DNA of 64,000 nucleotides from Lachnospiraceae bacterium (GTDB lineage: Bacteria; Bacillota; Clostridia; Lachnospirales; Lachnospiraceae). The stretch lies in assembly GCA_017465845.1 (NCBI GenBank), contig JAFTVH010000068.1, positions 1 to 64,000 on the forward strand, in the 5' to 3' direction. Made by a program: the position numbers and the translations under genes. Below are positions 47,206 through 55,940 of the stretch, one piece after another (within the stretch, counting starts at the first letter, position 1; the number at the start of each line of letters is the position of its first letter). The notes under the pieces are model-generated. The model searched no databases. It worked only from the letters and a program-made list of their open reading frames with translations, and was not told the origin of the DNA.

Positions 47206-50200
47206 ATGTCTACTATGTGGAAGTCCACATTCAGGGAGATAAAGCAGAGCTTTGGCCGTTTCTTTGCCATTATGGCGATTGTGGCGCTGGGAGTGAGCCT
47301 GTTTGCGGGACTGAAAGTTACGAGAGCGTGCATGGTGAAGACTACCGGAAATTATTTGACGGAAAAGGAATTTTATGATTATCGGATTCTGTCTACGGTT
47401 GGATATGATGAACAGGATATAGAAGTTATGCGAAGGCAGGAGGGAGTACGTGCCGCAGAAGGTACGGTGGCGTTAGACATTCTCTGTACCTTACAAAAAG
47501 GAAATGAGATGGTCTTAAAAATGTACAGCCTGCCTCAGGAAGTCAATAAGCTGGAATTGAAAGCAGGAAGACTGCCCGGCAGTGCAGAAGAGTGCGTGGT
47601 GGACAGCTCCCTGTGCTCAAAGGACGATATCGGCAAAAAGATAGTGCTTGCAGAAAGCAATGAGGAGTCTGACCTGGAGAATTTTGCACATACAGAGTAT
47701 ACAATCGTAGGTATCGTGCAGTCTCCTTTATACATACAGTATGAGCGCGGCAATACTTCTCTTGGAAACGGGCGATTAAGTGGTTTTGCATATATTCCCA
47801 TGGATGGTTTTGCGGTAGATTATTTTACGGAAGTCTATGTAAAGTTTGACAAGGACTTTGAGATGTACAGTGATGAGTATACTAAGTACATGGATGAAAA
47901 AGAGGAAGCATGGGAAGAACTGGCAGCGGTACTTGCCGATGAAAGATATGAGCGTGTGAAAGCGGATGCCGAGAAAGAACTGGCGGATGCGGAGGAAGAA
48001 CTTGCAGAAGGCAAAGCTGAAGGTGAGCAGGAACTTGCTGATGCATGGCTGGAGCTGGAGGATGCCAGGCTGGAAATCGAGGATGGAGAATCACAGCTGG
48101 AAGAAGCAGAAAAAGAGCTCGCTAATGCTTTGAAGACCCTGGAAAAGAAAGAAAAAGAAATTGAGGATGCCCAAAGCACCATTGACAAAGAGGAAAAGAA
48201 GCTTTCAGACGGCGAGACAGAGCTGGAACGGAATCTGGCACTGTGGCAGGAGCAGAAGAATAAGCTGACAAGCGGTAAAAGTGAGTTATCCGCAGGACAG
48301 GCACAACTGACAAGCCAGTCTGCAGTGATTACTCAGTCTGAGGCGCAGCTGACGGCTGCAGAGACTCAGCTTGCTGAGAAAGAACAGGAGCTGAAAGCCC
48401 AGGAGACAACGTTAAATGCCAAGGAAGTACAGCTTCTGGCACTGCAGACGATAGCAGTGACGGATGAGTTAAAGGCACAGGTAGAGCAGGGATTAGCTGA
48501 AATTGCAGGGTATCGGACGCAGATTGCAGATGGCTGGAATCAGATCAATGACGCCAAAGCCCAGATTGCAGAGGGAAAGGCTGCACTGGAAAGTGGTAAA
48601 GCAACGGTCAATGGTTATCAGAATCAGCTGAACGAAGGAAATAATCAGATTGCGTTGGGTGAGGAGGAGCTTGATAAGGCTTACAAGCAGCTTCTGGATG
48701 CACAGATTCAGCTGGCGGAGGGCAGAGTACAGCTTTTGGACGCCAAGGCTCGGATTGCCGATGGACGCAGCCAGATCAATAAGGGTTGGCAGGAATTAAA
48801 AGAAGGACAGGAGGATCTAGCTGATGCCCGCAAGGAACTGGAAGACGGCAGGCTGAAATATGAGGATGGTCTTGCAGAATACCAGAATGGTGTAAAGGAA
48901 TTTGAAGAAGAAATTGCGGATGCTGAGAAAAAGATAGCAGATGCAAAAGAAAAACTGGCAGAGATGGCTGATCCGGTTAGCTATGTACTGGGCAGGGAAA
49001 CAAATGTTGGCTATGTCTGTTTTGAAAATGATTCCGGAATCGTGGACGGTATTGCAAATGTTTTTCCTGTATTCTTCTTTGCAGTAGCGGCACTGGTATG
49101 CATTACCACCATGAACCGTATGGTGGAGGAGCAGCGGACTCAGATTGGTGTATTGAAAGCACTGGGGTACAGTCAGGCATCTATTATGTGTAAGTATCTG
49201 TTTTATTCAGGTACTGCGGCTGCGTCAGGCTGTATTTTAGGATATCTTTTGGGAATCTGGCTGTTCCCTCTGGTCATCTGGTACGCATATGGGATCATGT
49301 ATAAAGTGGACTCGTTGAAATTTGTTTTTGACGGAAAATTGGCTGCAGTTTCTCTGGCAGTATCCATGCTTTGCTCTATCGGTACCACATGGCTTAGCTG
49401 CCGCTATGAATTGTCGGAGGTAGCAGCTCAGCTGATGCGCCCTAAGGCCCCTAAAGCGGGACAAAGAGTACTGTTGGAGCGTGTGCCTTTTATCTGGAAA
49501 CGGCTGAAGTTCCTTTACAAAGTGTCATACCGGAATATTTTCCGATATAAGAAACGATTCTTTATGATGGTAATCGGTATCAGCGGATGCACAGCGCTTT
49601 TGGTTACAGGTTTTGGTATAAAGGACTCGGTTTGTCATGTGGCGGATCATCAGTATGGCAGGATTCAGATATATGATGCAAGTGTGACTTATGCTGATGG
49701 TCTCACGGATGAGAACTATCTTGAACTGGATGAGGTATTGGAAGGAAAATGTACCGGTTACACAGTGGTAATGGAAACTACGGCGGACCTGGTCATAGAT
49801 GGACAGAACAAGTCAGTATATCTGGTAGCGACAGACGAGAACGAAGACATTTCTCCGTATTTAAGCCTGCATACAGAAGATGGGGAAGCTATTCCATATC
49901 CGGAATTGGGGAAATGTATTATTTCTCAGAATATATCCAAGCAGTACGGTGTTGAACCGGGAGACAGTATCACTCTGCGTGATGAAAATATGAAAGAGAT
50001 GGAATTGGAAGTTTGTGGATTTAATGTAAATTATATTTCTAATTATGTGTACATTTCCACCCAGACTTATGAACAGCTGATGGGAAAAGAGGCTTCCTGC
50101 AAGACAGTATATATGAATCTGGCAGAAGATGTGGATGCTCACAAGCTGTCCGCTTCTCTGATGAAACTGGAGGGTGTAGCCTCTGTGTCCATAAATGCAG

Positions 50201-50637
50201 ATATGCTGGAACGATTCAGCAGTATGCTGGGGAGTATGGACCTGATCATTCTGGTGGTCATTCTATGCGCTGCAGGACTGGCGTTCATCGTGCTTTATAA
50301 CCTGACCAATATCAATATTACGGAGCGTGTCAGGGAAATCGCTACCATCAAGGTACTGGGATTTTACAAGAAAGAAACAGCTTCTTATGTATTTCGGGAA
50401 AACGTTGTACTGACTTTTATCGGAGCATTAGTGGGACTTGTCCTTGGAAAATACTTCCACCGGTTTGTAATGGCAGCTATTAAGATCGATATGGTGAGCT
50501 TCGACGTAAATATTGAACCGATCAGTTATGTGTATAGCTTATTACTGACATTAGTGTTTGCATGGTTCGTAAACCGGTTCATGGGAAAAAAGCTGGAGCG
50601 GATCAGCATGACGGAGTCTCTCAAATCAGTGGATTAA
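47206..50637 (+). CDS. FtsX-like ABC permease with long coiled-coil extracellular domain
   Basis: This 1143-residue permease has an N-terminal helix (about 16-37), a MacB-type periplasmic region, then a huge coiled coil (about 240-590) of Glu/Gln/Lys/Ala heptads (e.g. AEEELAEGKAEGEQEL), then FtsX domains (VFFFAVAALVCITTMNRMVEEQRTQIG and the C-terminal copy near 1015-1120). The coiled coil sits outside the membrane and may reach through the wall. ATG 47206 follows GGAGG by seven bases (TTG 47203 possible). Pairs with the ATPase at 46371. Confidence 0.9.
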   Translation: MSTMWKSTFREIKQSFGRFFAIMAIVALGVSLFAGLKVTRACMVKTTGNYLTEKEFYDYRILSTVGYDEQDIEVMRRQEGVRAAEGTVALDILCTLQKGNEMVLKMYSLPQEVNKLELKAGRLPGSAEECVVDSSLCSKDDIGKKIVLAESNEESDLENFAHTEYTIVGIVQSPLYIQYERGNTSLGNGRLSGFAYIPMDGFAVDYFTEVYVKFDKDFEMYSDEYTKYMDEKEEAWEELAAVLADERYERVKADAEKELADAEEELAEGKAEGEQELADAWLELEDARLEIEDGESQLEEAEKELANALKTLEKKEKEIEDAQSTIDKEEKKLSDGETELERNLALWQEQKNKLTSGKSELSAGQAQLTSQSAVITQSEAQLTAAETQLAEKEQELKAQETTLNAKEVQLLALQTIAVTDELKAQVEQGLAEIAGYRTQIADGWNQINDAKAQIAEGKAALESGKATVNGYQNQLNEGNNQIALGEEELDKAYKQLLDAQIQLAEGRVQLLDAKARIADGRSQINKGWQELKEGQEDLADARKELEDGRLKYEDGLAEYQNGVKEFEEEIADAEKKIADAKEKLAEMADPVSYVLGRETNVGYVCFENDSGIVDGIANVFPVFFFAVAALVCITTMNRMVEEQRTQIGVLKALGYSQASIMCKYLFYSGTAAASGCILGYLLGIWLFPLVIWYAYGIMYKVDSLKFVFDGKLAAVSLAVSMLCSIGTTWLSCRYELSEVAAQLMRPKAPKAGQRVLLERVPFIWKRLKFLYKVSYRNIFRYKKRFFMMVIGISGCTALLVTGFGIKDSVCHVADHQYGRIQIYDASVTYADGLTDENYLELDEVLEGKCTGYTVVMETTADLVIDGQNKSVYLVATDENEDISPYLSLHTEDGEAIPYPELGKCIISQNISKQYGVEPGDSITLRDENMKEMELEVCGFNVNYISNYVYISTQTYEQLMGKEASCKTVYMNLAEDVDAHKLSASLMKLEGVASVSINADMLERFSSMLGSMDLIILVVILCAAGLAFIVLYNLTNINITERVREIATIKVLGFYKKETASYVFRENVVLTFIGALVGLVLGKYFHRFVMAAIKIDMVSFDVNIEPISYVYSLLLTLVFAWFVNRFMGKKLERISMTESLKSVD

Positions 50638-50749
50638 GTTGCAGATTTGTGGTATGATGGAGAAAATGGCGCAGGCATCAAAGATGGTTTGATGCAGCGG
50701 CATATTTACAGGAAATGCTTAGTATGATAGATATAAGGAGGACGAGAGT

Positions 50750-51628
50750 ATGAGTAATTTCTGGAAAAGAACAGGGTGGTTCGGACTGGCTGTGACAGCT
50801 TTGATCGCCAGCCTTGGAATGCAGATTCTCATGGGGGTCATTGCTATGTTGCCGGCATCAATCATGGCCGGTGTGGAGGCCAGGATGCAGGGGATTACAG
50901 ACATGGCTGAAATGGAAGCGCAGATTATGGAGAAAGCAATGGGAGCGGCTTCCTGGGGTGTGTTGTTTTACCACATTATTTCACTACCGGTGTTTGGATT
51001 GTGGTATTATTTCGGGTGTGGAAAGCCGAAGGCGCAAAATCCGGTTAAGGTGTTGAAAGTAAGAGGGTTTGTGGTCGCATTTGTTGCCGGATTCGGACTG
51101 TGTCTGGTGGCTAACGGTATTGCTATGGTGCTGCAGTATCTGACACCGACGTTATTCGAAGAGTATTTGCAGTTGATGGAGACGGCAGGAATGGGTGAGA
51201 ATCCTGTTACGATCATTGCAGCTGTGCTTCTGGCGCCTATCGGGGAAGAACTTCTCTGTCGCGGAATCATCATGCATTATGGGAAGAAGATGGCAGCAGG
51301 TATCGGCAGTGAGAAAGTATCCTTCTGGATTGCCAATGTACTTCAGGCGCTCTTGTTCGGTATCATGCACGGGAACTTCGTGCAGGGAACATATGCCTTT
51401 ATCCTGGGCATGGGACTGGGACTTCTTTGCCACCGATATAAGAGTCTGTATCCGGCTATGCTGTGTCATTTTGCAGTGAATTTCCTGTCCACTTATGTGA
51501 TGGGATACCTGTTTGGATGGGTACCGGAGAACCTGGTTGGAACACTGATTATTTCCGTGCTTGGAATTGTGATTACCGGCATCGCAGCTATGTTGGCTAA
51601 AGAAAAGAATATTCAGGAAGCTCTCTAA
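50750..51628 (+). CDS. CPBP-family intramembrane metalloprotease
   Basis: This 292-residue membrane protein (about eight helices) has the CPBP/Abi motif EELLCRG (EExxxR), FGIMHGNFVQG and HFAVNF, the Glu/Arg/His pairs of these Rce1-like proteases. Family members process prenylated or bacteriocin-type peptides. Start ATG 50750 follows AAGGAGG. The last core-like gene before the accessory island. Confidence 0.88.
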   Translation: MSNFWKRTGWFGLAVTALIASLGMQILMGVIAMLPASIMAGVEARMQGITDMAEMEAQIMEKAMGAASWGVLFYHIISLPVFGLWYYFGCGKPKAQNPVKVLKVRGFVVAFVAGFGLCLVANGIAMVLQYLTPTLFEEYLQLMETAGMGENPVTIIAAVLLAPIGEELLCRGIIMHYGKKMAAGIGSEKVSFWIANVLQALLFGIMHGNFVQGTYAFILGMGLGLLCHRYKSLYPAMLCHFAVNFLSTYVMGYLFGWVPENLVGTLIISVLGIVITGIAAMLAKEKNIQEAL

Positions 51629-51709
51629 TAGATCGGTACATATGGGTGTAACATATAGAACGGTTGAAGGGTGAGGTTGCTTGGGTAGTTGAATAGGGTA
51701 ACAGCGGAG

Positions 51710-51792
51710 GCACTCTCAGGTGGAAACCTGGGAGTGTTTTTGGTATAATGGGACAAGACAGAAAGAATAATTTTTGAGTAGCATCCATTGGG
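51710..51792 (+). repeat. 84-bp direct repeat, copy 1 (left of island)
   Basis: This 83-base stretch matches 60787-60870 at about 95% by eye (two substitutions and a one-base gap plus one more change). It contains a terminator-like stem CACTCTCAGGT/ACCTGGGAGTG followed by TTTTT, then GGTATAATGG (a -10-like box), then a conserved tail to CATCCATTGGG. It stands just before the accessory genes. Confidence 0.85.
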
Positions 51793-51925
51793 GTTCAATC
51801 AGCGCTTGAGTTAGATTTTGAATAGCAACTCAAGAGACTCTTGCTGTACAATTATGCTTAGAGAAGGTATTCTGGAGATGTAAACGCCGGTGAAATACAA
51901 ATTTTGAATGAAAAGAGGTAACAAG

Positions 51926-52954
51926 ATGTTTGATACAAATAAGGTTGCAAATAATATTAAGAACGCAAGAACAAAAATGAATATGACACAGATGAATTTG
52001 GCGGATGAGATGGGTGTCAGTTATCAAGCCGTGTCAAATTGGGAGAGAGGAAATTCAATGCCTGATATCTCCAAATTGCCGGAACTCTGTAAAATCTTAA
52101 ATATTAGTTTTGAGGAATTAGTTGGAGAACGAACTGCAGAAACTGATATTGCAGAAAAACTGATGAAGGATGAGAATTCAGATGTTACATTAGAAGAAAT
52201 GGCGCAGGTGGGTCAACTGGTTAAACCCGATAAAATTGAGCGCAAAGTAAACGAAATGATAGGAAAGGGAGGAAAGGTACCTTTTTCTGCGTTGGTAAGT
52301 CTGGCACCTTTTATGGATAAGGAAACTTTGAGTAAGATGGCTGAGGAAATGGCCGATACAGAAATAAAGAAGCTCTGCGCAATCGCACCATTTATAGAAA
52401 AAGAATCGATGGACAAGATTGTTGATAAGTGTATTCAGAACGAACGTGTTGATGTAAATAATATTGTTGCGATAGCACCATTTTTATCGAAATCAACAAT
52501 ACAGAAAATCACTGAATATTTGCTTGAACATGGTCAGGCAAAGAAACTTGTTGCAATTGCACCGTTTATGGGGAAAGAGATGTTCCCAAGTCAATTGAAA
52601 GATATACAGTTTGATATGGAAGAAAAGGGGGAAAACAACTCCTGTTCTACAAATGTTGAATTAGATGATTTGGATGAGGATGATGTGGCTAAGATTGCCT
52701 TCGAGGCGTTGGAACAGGGAAATGATGTTGTGGAATATCTTGACTATATGGACGAAGATGATGTTGCGACACTGGCTCTTAGAGCTTTGGAGTTAGGTAA
52801 GGAAACAGAAATGTTTTTGGATTACATGGATGAAGATGATGTGGAACAATTGGCATCCAAAGCATTGGAGGATGGGAAACCAATTGAATGTTACCTGGAT
52901 TATATGGGTGAGGATGCCATCAAGAAATTGTTGTTGAAGTCAGTAAAAAAGTAA
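51926..52954 (+). CDS. XRE-family regulator with helical repeats
   Basis: This 342-residue protein has an N-terminal XRE HTH (about 6-60; NMTQMNLADEMGVSYQAVSNW, first DNA-contact helix) and two sets of alpha repeats. Set one has four units around IAPFxxKE (about 120-225), set two has four units around LDYMDEDDV (about 245-335). This HEAT-like array probably binds a partner. ATG 51926 follows AGAGGT by seven bases; 51908 is an alternative. No neighbour in the same operon. Possible regulator of the accessory island. Confidence 0.8.
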   Translation: MFDTNKVANNIKNARTKMNMTQMNLADEMGVSYQAVSNWERGNSMPDISKLPELCKILNISFEELVGERTAETDIAEKLMKDENSDVTLEEMAQVGQLVKPDKIERKVNEMIGKGGKVPFSALVSLAPFMDKETLSKMAEEMADTEIKKLCAIAPFIEKESMDKIVDKCIQNERVDVNNIVAIAPFLSKSTIQKITEYLLEHGQAKKLVAIAPFMGKEMFPSQLKDIQFDMEEKGENNSCSTNVELDDLDEDDVAKIAFEALEQGNDVVEYLDYMDEDDVATLALRALELGKETEMFLDYMDEDDVEQLASKALEDGKPIECYLDYMGEDAIKKLLLKSVKK

Positions 52955-53105
52955 GTAACCTGCACCAGTGGCATAGGATCGTAATGTTGTAGTAGATAAT
53001 CTTGGTTGAGCACGATACAACTAATGCGTCATTGAATTTAACTTTTCTCGTGATAAGATTTTATTAGAATAAATCACAGGAGGGGCAATATGCTATAAGC
53101 CGGGA
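52955..53105. other. Short intergenic stretch with a truncated start
   Basis: An AGGAGG plus ATG CTA TAA (53081-53096) directly precedes a TPR-like frame, so a longer TPR gene was probably cut here. Confidence 0.4.
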
Positions 53106-53411
53106 ATGATTCTTGGCCTAGCAAGTACATTGGCATTAAAGGGAAACACAGATGAAGCGATTGAATTAATGGAGAGAGGTTTGCCTTTATCTATTAACGA
53201 GAAGCAAAAATCTACGATGCGTGCAACCCTATGCTTTTTGTATTTGAAAGCCGGAAGAGAAGATAAGGCAAACAGACTTGCATCCGAACTTCCACATACA
53301 AGAGAAAGTAGAGAAGTAATCCAGCCGCTAATCCAACAGGGACTGGATGATTCGGAGATAGATGAAAATATAAAGAATATACTTCTTGGAGATGGAAAGG
53401 GAATTTGGTAA
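53106..53411 (+). pseudogene. TPR protein fragment (N-terminus missing)
   Basis: This 101-codon frame has TPR-like helices (GLASTLALKGNTDEAIELM, LKAGREDKANRLASELP). Most such proteins are longer and start with further repeats. The good ribosome site lies before a broken start (ATG CTA TAA), so the frame probably represents the tail of a truncated gene. Whether it is expressed from ATG 53106 cannot be told. Confidence 0.5.
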
Positions 53412-53469
53412 ACAATACTCGCAGCGTTTGTTCCGCACAGCGGAAGGGTTTGGGCGAAGCCCAACATTA

Positions 53470-53499
53470 GAACAAGGGCCCGTATTTGGCCCTTTGTTC
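53470..53499 (+). terminator. Hairpin in intergenic stretch
   Basis: AACAAGGGCC pairs with GGCCCTTTGTT with one bulge; a few T follow. A small inverted repeat lies just before it (GGGTTTGGGCGAAGCCC). Confidence 0.5.
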
Positions 53500-53518
53500 T
53501 CTGCTTGATACAAAGAAT

Positions 53519-53632
53519 GGCAACTTTTACATCGTGTGTTATTACAGTAATAATAAACATCCGGGTGTGGCATTGCAACATTATTTGCCTGATAGCGAAG
53601 CACTTATAGAGTACATGGTTTATACCAGGTAA
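53519..53632 (+). pseudogene. Possible C-terminal protein remnant
   Basis: A 37-codon frame ending in TAA reads GNFYIVCYYSNNKHPGVALQ then HYLPDSEALIEYMVYTR. It has protein-like composition but no start; it looks like the end of an unknown gene. Weak evidence. Confidence 0.3.
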
Positions 53633-53701
53633 AAAATCATTCATAAGTGGTACATGCCCTTTATAAGATAGATTAACTGAATGTACGGGACGCGCCTTAC
53701 C

Positions 53702-53875
53702 ATGAAAAAGAGAAAATTGAACTATGTAATACATAACCCTAACACAATGGAAAAAACCGCTGATTTTTTGCTGGAAATACTGATTGCTGCAAATGCGGAA
53801 AAGGTTGAACAGGCTCTTAGAGAGGCAGCAGCCCCAAATGAAGAACAGAAAGATGAGACGGAGTGCGCAGTATAA
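53702..53875 (+). CDS. Small conserved mobile-element protein
   Basis: This 57-residue protein reads MKKRKLNYVIHNPNTMEKTA at its start. From memory, near-identical short ORFs sit just upstream of the serine recombinase in clostridial integrative elements. ATG 53702 has no clear ribosome site. The recombinase it would normally precede is now 3.4 kb away (57277), with the ATPase-RloB-dGTPase operon between. Function unknown. Confidence 0.55.
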   Translation: MKKRKLNYVIHNPNTMEKTADFLLEILIAANAEKVEQALREAAAPNEEQKDETECAV

Positions 53876-53890
53876 AGCGTGCTCTTTTTG
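53860..53890 (+). terminator. Terminator overlapping the end of the small ORF
   Basis: GAGTGCGC and GCGTGCTC pair with G-U wobbles, followed by five T. The stem overlaps the ORF's stop. Confidence 0.5.
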
Positions 53891-53970
53891 TTTCTAAAAT
53901 TGTCAAATATTAAATTTCAAGATAAAAAATGAGACAAAATCTCAAAAATATATTGTGAAAATGTATAATG

Positions 53971-53983
53971 TCGGATATAATAA
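53971..53983 (+). promoter_or_regulatory. Promoter element before the defence-like operon
   Basis: TCGGATATAATAA (with TATAAT at 53976) and the following GAATGGAGG are shared with the region before the 58780 gene (58747-58759). No clear -35 box. Suggests the two transcripts share control. Confidence 0.45.
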
Positions 53984-54006
53984 TATCAGAATGGAGGTAA
54001 AAAGAT

Positions 54007-55233
54007 ATGTTATGTCAATTTACTGTGAAAAATTACAAAAGCATCCGGGATGAAGTGACTTTTGATATGCAGGCAACTGCAATCTCTGAACATGAAGATA
54101 GAGTGATAAAGGATTATGATGAAGAAATGTATCTGCCGGTATCGGCTATTTATGGTCCTAATGGTGGTGGTAAATCAAATGTGTTGGAAGCGTTGAATAC
54201 GTTAGTTGCAAAGATACTGCGTCCCCTTTATGCTACTGCAGATAATGAGGAACGTGCATTCCTTCAGAAAAGAATTATAGTAGAGCCATTTACTTTTTCG
54301 GAGGAGAGCAAAGGCAGTCCGACGGAATTTGAAATCTTTTTCAGGACCAGATTGGCTGAGTACAGATATATTTTACATGTAAAAAGAGATATCGTTGTGT
54401 ATGAAAGCTTGGACAGGGTGAAGCTGGACACCGGAAGACGTTCTGCACTTTTTGAACGTCAGGAAAAAGGAATAGAACTAAAGGGTGCATTTGCAAGACT
54501 GAAAGTCAGTGAAGATTTGTCTAAAACCCTTACCTTGCTCTCTTACTTAGGAATTGCTTATAGGGAGAATGCGGTTGTAAAGGACGTTTTGGGATGGTTT
54601 GAATATGGAATTGATTTCTTGAATTATGGTAATCCCATGCAGGAGCTGCGCATGGCGGTGGCCAATTCCGATGAAGTAAAGCATATCATGCTGGATATGA
54701 TTCAGGAGATGGATCTGGATATCGTGGACTTCCGCGTGGAGGAGAAAGAAAACGATTTAATTGAGGTGTACACAAAGCATTCTGTGGACGGATATGAGAC
54801 GGAATTGAATTTGTCCGATGAATCCAGCGGAACTAAGAAATTGTTTGGTTTGTTGCCTTTTATTGCGGCAAGTTTGCTGACAGGTACGGTTTTAATTATT
54901 GATGAATTAGATGCGAAGATTCATCCGGTGCTTTTGCGTCACATTATCATGATGTTTAATGATATGAGCATTAATCGGCACAAGGCACAGTTGATATTTA
55001 CGTCCCATGATTTGTCTACAATGAACAGTGAAGTGTTCCGTAGGGATGAAATTTGGTTTGTGGCGAAAGGAAATGCACAGAATTCCAAGCTGTATTCCCT
55101 GGTGGAGTTCAAGAATGAAAAGGGTGAATCTGTGCGTAAGGATGCTAAGTTTGATAAGCAGTATTTGGAAGGTAAGTATGGGGCGGATCCATACCTCAGA
55201 AGAATTATAGATTGGGGGAAAGTCAATGCCTAA
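54007..55233 (+). CDS. AAA ATPase (ABC-type, AAA_15/21; AbiLi/RloA-like)
   Basis: This 408-residue ATPase has the FTVKNYKSIRDEVTFDM start typical of OLD/PARIS-like ABC ATPases, Walker A GPNGGGKS (50-57), signature LSDESSGTKKL, Walker B VLIIDELDAKIHP and switch His in FTSHDLSTM. Such ATPases sense infection and act with a nuclease-type partner. The next gene, RloB, overlaps by eight bases, giving the pair AbiLi-AbiLii of the known AbiL abortive-infection type. GGAGG is nine bases before ATG 54007. It is AT-richer than core genes. Confidence 0.88.
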   Translation: MLCQFTVKNYKSIRDEVTFDMQATAISEHEDRVIKDYDEEMYLPVSAIYGPNGGGKSNVLEALNTLVAKILRPLYATADNEERAFLQKRIIVEPFTFSEESKGSPTEFEIFFRTRLAEYRYILHVKRDIVVYESLDRVKLDTGRRSALFERQEKGIELKGAFARLKVSEDLSKTLTLLSYLGIAYRENAVVKDVLGWFEYGIDFLNYGNPMQELRMAVANSDEVKHIMLDMIQEMDLDIVDFRVEEKENDLIEVYTKHSVDGYETELNLSDESSGTKKLFGLLPFIAASLLTGTVLIIDELDAKIHPVLLRHIIMMFNDMSINRHKAQLIFTSHDLSTMNSEVFRRDEIWFVAKGNAQNSKLYSLVEFKNEKGESVRKDAKFDKQYLEGKYGADPYLRRIIDWGKVNA

Positions 55234-55924
55234 AAAAGCCGGAATGGAGAAATGGAAAAAGCAACGCCGCCAAGAACATTTGGAACTTAAGAAATATCGT
55301 TATTATATATTTTGTGAAGGTCAGCAGACTGAGCCACAGTATTTTTCTGGATTTAAGAAGTTGATTGAGGATAATCCGATTTACAGAGATATGGTGTTGA
55401 TTGAGATCGAACCATGTCAAGCTGAGACTATGCGTGTTATCGGTATGGCTGAAAAGTATGTGAAAAAGAATAATATCCAGAAGGGACAGATATGGTGCGT
55501 CTATGATAAAGACAGTTTTCCAGCCAGCAATTTCAATGGTGTGGTAAGACGAGCAGAACGGCTGAATGAAGAAAATCCAGATTTACAATATCATGCTGCA
55601 TGGAGCAACGAATGTATTGAATTCTGGTTCCTGCTCCACTTTGCATATTATACAGCTAATAATCATCGGACCGAGTATATCTCTTTCCTGAATGATAAGT
55701 TCAGGGAATTGGGGATAGGTAAGTATCAGAAGAACATGAAGGATATTTTTGATATTCTCATGGAGAAGGGTAGCCCGAAACTGGCGATACGATATGCGAA
55801 GCGGATTATAAAGGATGGGCAAGGTAAGATGCCGTCGGAGATTGCACCGGGGACTAGGGTGTATGAGTTGGTGGAGGAACTGGCGAAGTATTTGCCGGAG
55901 GCGAGAAAAAGATATTTTATGTAG
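55226..55924 (+). CDS. RloB family protein (TOPRIM-like effector)
   Basis: This 232-residue protein has a basic start (MPKKAGMEKWKKQRR), then YYIFCEGQQTEPQYFSGFKK with the conserved Glu, and VYDKDSF with DxD. Together these match a TOPRIM-like layout (Glu, DxD), as in DUF4435/AriB of PARIS and AbiLii. It probably cuts RNA/DNA or tRNA when activated by the ATPase. ATG 55226 overlaps the ATPase by eight bases. Catalytic call is inference from motifs. Confidence 0.82.
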   Translation: MPKKAGMEKWKKQRRQEHLELKKYRYYIFCEGQQTEPQYFSGFKKLIEDNPIYRDMVLIEIEPCQAETMRVIGMAEKYVKKNNIQKGQIWCVYDKDSFPASNFNGVVRRAERLNEENPDLQYHAAWSNECIEFWFLLHFAYYTANNHRTEYISFLNDKFRELGIGKYQKNMKDIFDILMEKGSPKLAIRYAKRIIKDGQGKMPSEIAPGTRVYELVEELAKYLPEARKRYFM

Positions 55925-55940
55925 AAGGGAGAATGGAAGA

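Noticed and set aside
51629..51925. Protein frames in the 84-bp repeat (such as MDATQKIFFL on the minus strand)
   Set aside because: The frame is not kept between the two copies, so it is not coding.
53412..53701. Full gene in the stretch after the TPR fragment
   Set aside because: Only a short frame without start is visible; it is listed as a possible remnant.
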